A DNA stretch of 9,206 nt from Frankiales bacterium (GTDB lineage Bacteria > Actinomycetota > Actinomycetes > Mycobacteriales > SCTD01). Both the position numbers and the translations under genes were made by a program. Location of the stretch: positions 1 through 9,206 of the forward strand of contig JAODNF010000402.1 in NCBI GenBank assembly GCA_025464915.1, read 5' to 3'. Position 1 is the first letter of the stretch. Each line of letters begins with the position of its first letter. Of this stretch, positions 5,682 through 9,206 are shown one piece after another. A model generated the notes under the pieces. The model saw only the letters and a program-made list of their open reading frames with translations, had not been told where the DNA came from and did not search any database.

Positions 5682-6899
5682 ATGCGTTCCTGGGCTGCTC
5701 CTGACGTGCCACGGCTGCCAGGCTCGGCGCCCGCGGTCCGGGTGCACGACACGGCCAGTGGCGGGCTTGTCGACGTGACGCCGGCCGACGGCGTGGCGCG
5801 GCTCTACGTCTGCGGCATCACGCCCTACGACGCCACCCACCTCGGCCACGCCGCGACCTACCTGTCCTTCGACACCCTGGTGCGGGTCTGGGAGGACCAG
5901 GGCAACGAGGTGCAGTACGTCCAGAACGTCACGGACATCGACGACCCGCTGCTCGAGCGGGCGGCCCGGGACGGGGTCCGGTGGGAGGACGTGGCCGAGC
6001 GCGAGACCGACCTTTTCCGCAGCGACATGACCGCTCTGCGCGTCGTCCCGCCCACCTGGTACGTCGGCGCTGTCGAGGCGATGGCCGAGATCGCCGACCT
6101 GGTCGTGAGGCTCGTCGAGCTCGGCGCCGCCTACAGCGTGGACGGTGACGTCTACTTCTCCGTCGCGGCGGCCGACCGGTTCGGCTCGGTCGCCGGGCTG
6201 TCGCGTGACGAGATGGTCCGGCTGTCGGGCGAGCGCGGCGGCGACCCGGACCGTGCCGGCAAGAAGGACCCGCTGGACTGCCTGCTCTGGATGCAGCAGC
6301 GCCCTGGCGAGCCGGGGTGGGACTCACCCCTCGGCCTGGGCCGTCCCGGCTGGCACGTGGAGTGCTGCGCGATGGCCCTGAACCGGCTCGGCAACCACAT
6401 CGACGTCCAGGGCGGTGGCGCCGACCTCGCGTTCCCGCACCACGAGCTGTCGGCCGCCGAGGCGGAGGTCGCGACCGGCGAGCAGCCGTTCGCCCGGGCC
6501 TACGTGCACGCCGGGATGATCGGGCTCGACGGCGAGAAGATGAGCAAGTCCCTCGGCAACCTGGTCTTCGTGTCGAAGCTCGTCGCCGGCGGCACCGAGC
6601 CGGGCGCCCTGAGGCTGGCCCTCCTCGGCCGGCACTACCGCAGCGACACGGCCTGGACTCCGGACCTGCTGGCCGCCGCCGAGACGCGGCTGGCCGCCTG
6701 GCGGGACGGTGCCGCGCGCGGTGCCGGGCCCTCCGGGGAGCAGCTGCTCTCCGGCGTGCGCGCCGCCCTGTCCGAGGACCTCGACACGCCCGCGGCCCTC
6801 GCGCTCGTGGACTCCTGGGCCGCGACGGACGGCACCGACCAGGACGCGCCGGACCTCGTCCGCGACGTGGTCGATGCCCTGCTGGGCGTCCGCCTCTAG
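5682..6899 (+). CDS. mshC: L-cysteine:1D-myo-inosityl 2-amino-2-deoxy-alpha-D-glucopyranoside ligase MshC
   Basis: A 405-residue mycothiol-synthesis enzyme that uses ATP to join cysteine to GlcN-Ins, the penultimate step before acetylation by MshD. It is a class I cysteinyl-tRNA synthetase relative. Seen here: MYVCGITPYD-type start of the Rossmann fold (YVCGITPYD, 42-50), the HIGH motif as HLGH (53-56), QNVTDIDDP (81-89), and KMSKS (286-290). Likely zinc ligands are C44, C228 (in WHVECC) and a histidine of FPHHE (253/254). It ends DALLGVRL, very like mycobacterial MshC, and lacks the tRNA-binding tail of CysS. Length fits the family. ATG 5682 begins MRSWAAPDVPRLPG, the expected MshC N-terminus; the frame is open upstream but only across the divergent protease gene. 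Unlike in mycobacteria, no cysQ precedes it. A hairpin follows the stop. Confidence 0.96.
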   Translation: MRSWAAPDVPRLPGSAPAVRVHDTASGGLVDVTPADGVARLYVCGITPYDATHLGHAATYLSFDTLVRVWEDQGNEVQYVQNVTDIDDPLLERAARDGVRWEDVAERETDLFRSDMTALRVVPPTWYVGAVEAMAEIADLVVRLVELGAAYSVDGDVYFSVAAADRFGSVAGLSRDEMVRLSGERGGDPDRAGKKDPLDCLLWMQQRPGEPGWDSPLGLGRPGWHVECCAMALNRLGNHIDVQGGGADLAFPHHELSAAEAEVATGEQPFARAYVHAGMIGLDGEKMSKSLGNLVFVSKLVAGGTEPGALRLALLGRHYRSDTAWTPDLLAAAETRLAAWRDGAARGAGPSGEQLLSGVRAALSEDLDTPAALALVDSWAATDGTDQDAPDLVRDVVDALLGVRL

Positions 6900-6930
6900 C
6901 GTTTCCACACACCAGAGTGCTGTGGGAACG
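6900..6930. terminator. Hairpin between convergent mshC and small-protein genes, probable shared terminator
   Basis: Arms 6900-6909 and 6921-6930 pair over ten positions with one T-G wobble and an 11-base loop. It begins right after the mshC stop and lies seven bases from the stop of the convergent small gene, so it can end transcription from both sides. No T-tract is present. Confidence 0.6.
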
Positions 6931-6936
6931 GGGGTT

Positions 6937-7128
6937 CTAGCGGCTGAAGAGGCCGAGCAGCTTGCCGTGCGGGCGCCTCCAGGCGGCGCACTCGCACCCG
7001 GACTGGCTGCAGTCGGTCCCGCGGCGGTGGTGCTCGTGGGCGTCCTTCGGGTGGTCGCAGACCCGGCACGGGACCTTGTCGGGGCCCTCGCTACGACGGT
7101 CAGCGGCGGTGCCCAACGGCTCGGTCAT
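6937..7128 (-). CDS. Small Cys/His-rich protein, putative zinc-binding
   Basis: About 63 residues. It contains PCRVCDHPKDAHEHHRRGTD followed by CSQSGCECAAW. The four or five cysteines (C-x2-C ... C-x4-C-x-C) and the clustered histidines suggest a small zinc-binding knuckle. Similar small proteins occur widely in actinobacteria without known function. It lies 37-45 bases after the PAC2 gene on the same strand, so it is probably the last gene of the usp-PAC2 operon. The start is ambiguous: ATG at 7128 has GGTGGAG three bases upstream, while GTG at 7137 would add three residues (to 66) and has only a G-run directly before it. The spaced Cys/His pattern makes a chance open frame unlikely. No function is claimed. 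Confidence 0.7.
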   Translation of the reverse strand: MTEPLGTAADRRSEGPDKVPCRVCDHPKDAHEHHRRGTDCSQSGCECAAWRRPHGKLLGLFSR

Positions 7129-7173
7129 CTGCTCCACCCCCCGTACATCGGCACGAAGCCGCTCCGTCTGAAC

Positions 7174-8001
7174 TCAACCCGTGCCGTCCTGGCGGCGCAG
7201 GAAGCGCTCGAACTCGGCCGCGATCGCCTCGCCGGACGCCTCGGGCAGGTCCTCCTCGGGCTCGCGCTCCTCGAGGGAGGCGACGTACTCGGCCACGTCG
7301 CTGTCCTCGGCGGCGAGCTCGTCCACGTGCTCCTCCCAGGCCCTCGCCTCCTCCGGCAGGTCGCCGAGGGGGATCGCGATGTCGAGCAGGTCCTCGACCC
7401 GGCGCAGCAGCGCGATGGTCGCCTTCGGGCAGGGAGGGGAGGCCACGTAGTGCGGGACCGCCGCCCAGAACGACACCGCGGGCAGCCCGGCCTTCACGCA
7501 GGCCTCCTGCAGGACGCCGACGATCCCGGTCGGGCCCTCGTAGCGGGACGTCTCGAGACCGAGCCGCGACGCGAGCGTGGGGTCGGAGGAGGTGCCCGAG
7601 ACCGGCACCGGACGGGTGTGCGGGCTGTCGGCGAGCAGGGCGCCCAGCGTGACGGCCTCGCTCACCCCGAGGCCGGTCGCCTGCCGCAGGACCTCCTCGC
7701 AGAACCCCCGCCAGCGCATGTTCGGCTCGATGCCCCGCACCAGCACCAGGTCGCGGTCCGCCGTGGGGAGCCGCACGGCGTAGAAGCGGGTCGTGGGCCA
7801 GTCGATCCGGCGGGTGATCCCGTCCACCAGCGACACCATCGGCCGGTTGACCTGGAAGTCGTAGAACTCGTCGGGGTCGATCGTGCCGACCTCCTCACCG
7901 TCCCACACGTCGACGAGGTGCTCGACCGCGTCGGTGGCAGCGTCGCCGGCGTCGTTCCAGCCCTCGAAGGCCGCGACGAGGACGGGCGAGCGCAGGGTCA
8001 C
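7174..8001 (-). CDS. PAC2 family protein (Rv2125 type)
   Basis: A 275-residue member of the PAC2 (proteasome assembly chaperone 2) superfamily. It opens with the family hallmark PVLVAAFEGWNDAGDAA, followed by EFYDFQVNRP, LVRGIEPNMRW, VTLGALLADSPHTRPV, YEGPTGIVGVLQEAC and FWAAVPHYV, all characteristic of actinobacterial members. An acidic helical C-terminus follows. In eukaryotes the fold assists 20S proteasome assembly; in actinobacteria the role is unsettled, though many of them have proteasomes. M. tuberculosis Rv2125 lies next to metH as here. The GTG start at 8001 overlaps the usp stop by four bases (GTGA on the minus strand), and no Shine-Dalgarno is visible, so coupled translation with usp is likely. 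The frame is open further upstream but only as a shadow of usp. Confidence 0.9.
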   Translation of the reverse strand: MTLRSPVLVAAFEGWNDAGDAATDAVEHLVDVWDGEEVGTIDPDEFYDFQVNRPMVSLVDGITRRIDWPTTRFYAVRLPTADRDLVLVRGIEPNMRWRGFCEEVLRQATGLGVSEAVTLGALLADSPHTRPVPVSGTSSDPTLASRLGLETSRYEGPTGIVGVLQEACVKAGLPAVSFWAAVPHYVASPPCPKATIALLRRVEDLLDIAIPLGDLPEEARAWEEHVDELAAEDSDVAEYVASLEEREPEEDLPEASGEAIAAEFERFLRRQDGTG

Positions 8002-8480
8002 GACTTCGTGGCGCCCTTGGCACTGGGCTTGCCGGTGGTGTGCACGATCAGGACGTCGCAGTTGGCCTTGTGCGTGATGTTGGCCGGGACCGAGCCGAGC
8101 AGGCGGCCGGCGAGGCTGTTGAGGCCGCGGTTGCCGACGATGAGCAGGTCGACGTCGTTGTCGAGGGCCGCCTTCACCAGGGCGTCGACCGGATCGCCCT
8201 CCACCGCGAGCTTCTTGACGGTCTTCACCCCGATCTTCACCGCCCGGTCCTCGGCGTCGCGGAGCACGTCGTCCGCGGGGGTCGAGCCCTGCACCTTGTA
8301 GGCGTCCTCGCCCAGCGCGTTGCGCGCGTCGTCCCGCTCTCGGGTCGTCATCGGGTGGAAGGCGGTGAGCAGGTAGAGCGTCGCGCCGGCGTCGGCCGCG
8401 ACGGAGGCGGCGCGGTCCACCGCGCGGAACGAGGACTCCGACCCGTCGGTGCCCACGAGGACGGACGTGTAGCTGCTCAC
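7998..8480 (-). CDS. Universal stress protein (UspA family)
   Basis: A 160-residue single-domain Usp. It begins TSVLVGTDGSESSFRAVDRA, with the conserved aspartate of the nucleotide pocket, and carries the ATP-binding signature G-x2-G-x9-G-S in GNRGLNSLAGRLLGS, then CDVLIVHT as the last strand. Proteins with this motif usually bind ATP and act in stress or dormancy adaptation; the specific partner is unknown. The lysine-rich tail (about 147-160) is probably flexible. The GTG start at 8480 has an excellent AAGGAGGT five bases before it. It is the first gene of a minus-strand operon with the PAC2 gene (four-base overlap) and the small Cys/His-rich gene. No DosR-like box was seen in its promoter. 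It diverges from metH. Confidence 0.92.
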   Translation of the reverse strand: MSSYTSVLVGTDGSESSFRAVDRAASVAADAGATLYLLTAFHPMTTRERDDARNALGEDAYKVQGSTPADDVLRDAEDRAVKIGVKTVKKLAVEGDPVDALVKAALDNDVDLLIVGNRGLNSLAGRLLGSVPANITHKANCDVLIVHTTGKPSAKGATKS

Positions 8481-8485
8481 TTCGG

Positions 8486-8493
8486 ACCTCCTT
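8486..8493 (-). promoter_or_regulatory. Strong ribosome binding site of usp
   Basis: On the minus strand this reads AAGGAGGT, a perfect match to the 16S tail, five bases before the GTG at 8480. It is the strongest Shine-Dalgarno in the window and fixes the usp start. Confidence 0.8.
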
Positions 8494-8503
8494 GTTGACC
8501 TGC

Positions 8504-8543
8504 CCGGAACCTACCTCGCCCGAAGGAAGTGGACGGGTTCCGG
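8504..8543. repeat. Inverted repeat between the divergent usp and metH promoters
   Basis: CCGGAACC (8504-8511) and GGTTCCGG (8536-8543) form a perfect eight-base inverted repeat with a 24-base spacer. One arm overlaps the possible usp -10, and the other directly abuts the possible metH -10. It could be a two-site operator; no regulator is identified. Confidence 0.4.
8508..8513 (-). promoter_or_regulatory. Possible -10 element of the usp operon
   Basis: The minus strand reads TAGGTT, a TANNNT match, placing the start of transcription near 8500 and leaving a leader of about 20 bases that holds the Shine-Dalgarno. No convincing -35 is seen. Confidence 0.4.
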
Positions 8544-8549
8544 TAACCT
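8544..8549 (+). promoter_or_regulatory. Possible -10 element of metH
   Basis: TAACCT fits TANNNT. Transcription would begin about 8556-8557, just at the first base of the riboswitch P1 stem (8558), which is a natural arrangement for a compact riboswitch leader. Confidence 0.45.
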
Positions 8550-8557
8550 GAAACGCA

Positions 8558-8645
8558 GGTCGAGAGGCGCTGCGACGGGGCCGACCCCCGCCACGCTCGA
8601 CCCGCACGGCACAGCAAGGGCGCCTCCGTCACCAGGAGGCAGCGC
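8558..8645 (+). ncRNA. S-adenosylhomocysteine (SAH) riboswitch controlling metH
   Basis: The architecture matches the SAH riboswitch class. P1 is 8558-8564 (GGTCGAG) with 8596-8602 (CTCGACC), seven perfect pairs. Directly after the 5' strand comes GGCGCTGCGAC (8566-8576), close to the conserved GAGCGCUGC core. P2 is 8576-8580 with 8586-8590. The pseudoknot strand 8620-8625 (GCGCCT) pairs perfectly with 8565-8570 (AGGCGC). The base before GCTCG is C where known examples usually have G, the one visible departure. The same 3' strand can instead pair 8622-8627 (GCCTCC) with 8635-8640 (GGAGGC), masking the Shine-Dalgarno. So bound SAH should favour the pseudoknot and switch metH translation on, in line with the known role of this class upstream of SAH and methionine recycling genes. 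Confidence 0.82.
8634..8639 (+). promoter_or_regulatory. Ribosome binding site of metH, target of the riboswitch
   Basis: AGGAGG lies six bases before the GTG at 8646. It is the pairing partner of 8622-8627, which is part of the riboswitch pseudoknot strand, so its access should depend on the ligand. Confidence 0.8.

Positions 8646-9206
<561 letters not shown>

Noticed and set aside
5929..6912. 327-residue minus-strand open frame opposite mshC.
   Set aside because: Almost entirely Arg/Pro/Gly; an antisense artefact of GC bias.
6709..8301. 530-residue plus-strand open frame opposite the small gene, PAC2 and usp.
   Set aside because: Spans three minus-strand genes with clear motifs; no domain recognised.
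8002..8607. Extension of the PAC2 frame upstream to 8607.
   Set aside because: It lies over usp in another frame with low-complexity Arg/Gly content; the PAC2 hallmark starts right after GTG 8001.
8550..8645. Cobalamin riboswitch before metH, as seen in many bacteria.
   Set aside because: The leader is too short and has no B12-box; the stems and pseudoknot fit the SAH class instead.

Overview
The window is about 70% G+C, uses GTG starts freely, and carries mshC, a gene confined to mycothiol-making organisms. It therefore comes from an actinobacterial chromosome, outside the mycobacteria judging from gene content, but I cannot name a genus. All genes look chromosomal. I saw no insertion sequence, phage gene, tRNA, rRNA or CRISPR array, and no stretch over 300 bases lacks a gene.

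Layout. Plus strand, 1-2844: the 3' part of an UppP-like gene, a full uppP, corA, and a six-helix membrane protein, nearly all overlapping or abutting and ended by a strong hairpin. Plus strand, 2919-4877: a histidine-phosphatase (MSMEG_4193 family), a DUF3090 protein with a zinc-ribbon-like tail, and a SCO1664-family protein that resembles a lipid or protein kinase. This is the widespread actinobacterial trio of unknown function. Minus strand, 5602-4880: a secreted matrixin-like zinc protease. Plus strand, 5682-6899: mshC, divergent from the protease. Minus strand, 8480-6937: usp, a PAC2-family gene and a small Cys/His-rich protein, probably one operon that converges on mshC at a shared hairpin. 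Plus strand, 8646 to the window end: the start of metH, preceded by an element with the architecture of an S-adenosylhomocysteine (SAH) riboswitch.

The gene order (uppP, phosphatase, DUF3090, SCO1664-type gene, mshC, PAC2, metH) recalls Mycobacterium tuberculosis Rv2136c to Rv2124c, so much of it is an old actinobacterial neighbourhood. The mycobacterial cysQ gene normally near mshC is absent here. Themes are cell-wall lipid carrier recycling (uppP), thiol and sulfur metabolism (mshC, metH) and stress (usp).

Regulation is the most informative part. The metH leader shows mutually exclusive pairings that would expose the Shine-Dalgarno when SAH binds. Three genes look leaderless, with a TANNNT hexamer 6-7 bases before the ATG. 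Four gene junctions use NTGA stop/start overlaps, one of them implying a rare CTG start. I found no convincing brand-new multi-gene system; the phosphatase/DUF3090/kinase-like trio is the best candidate for undiscovered function.
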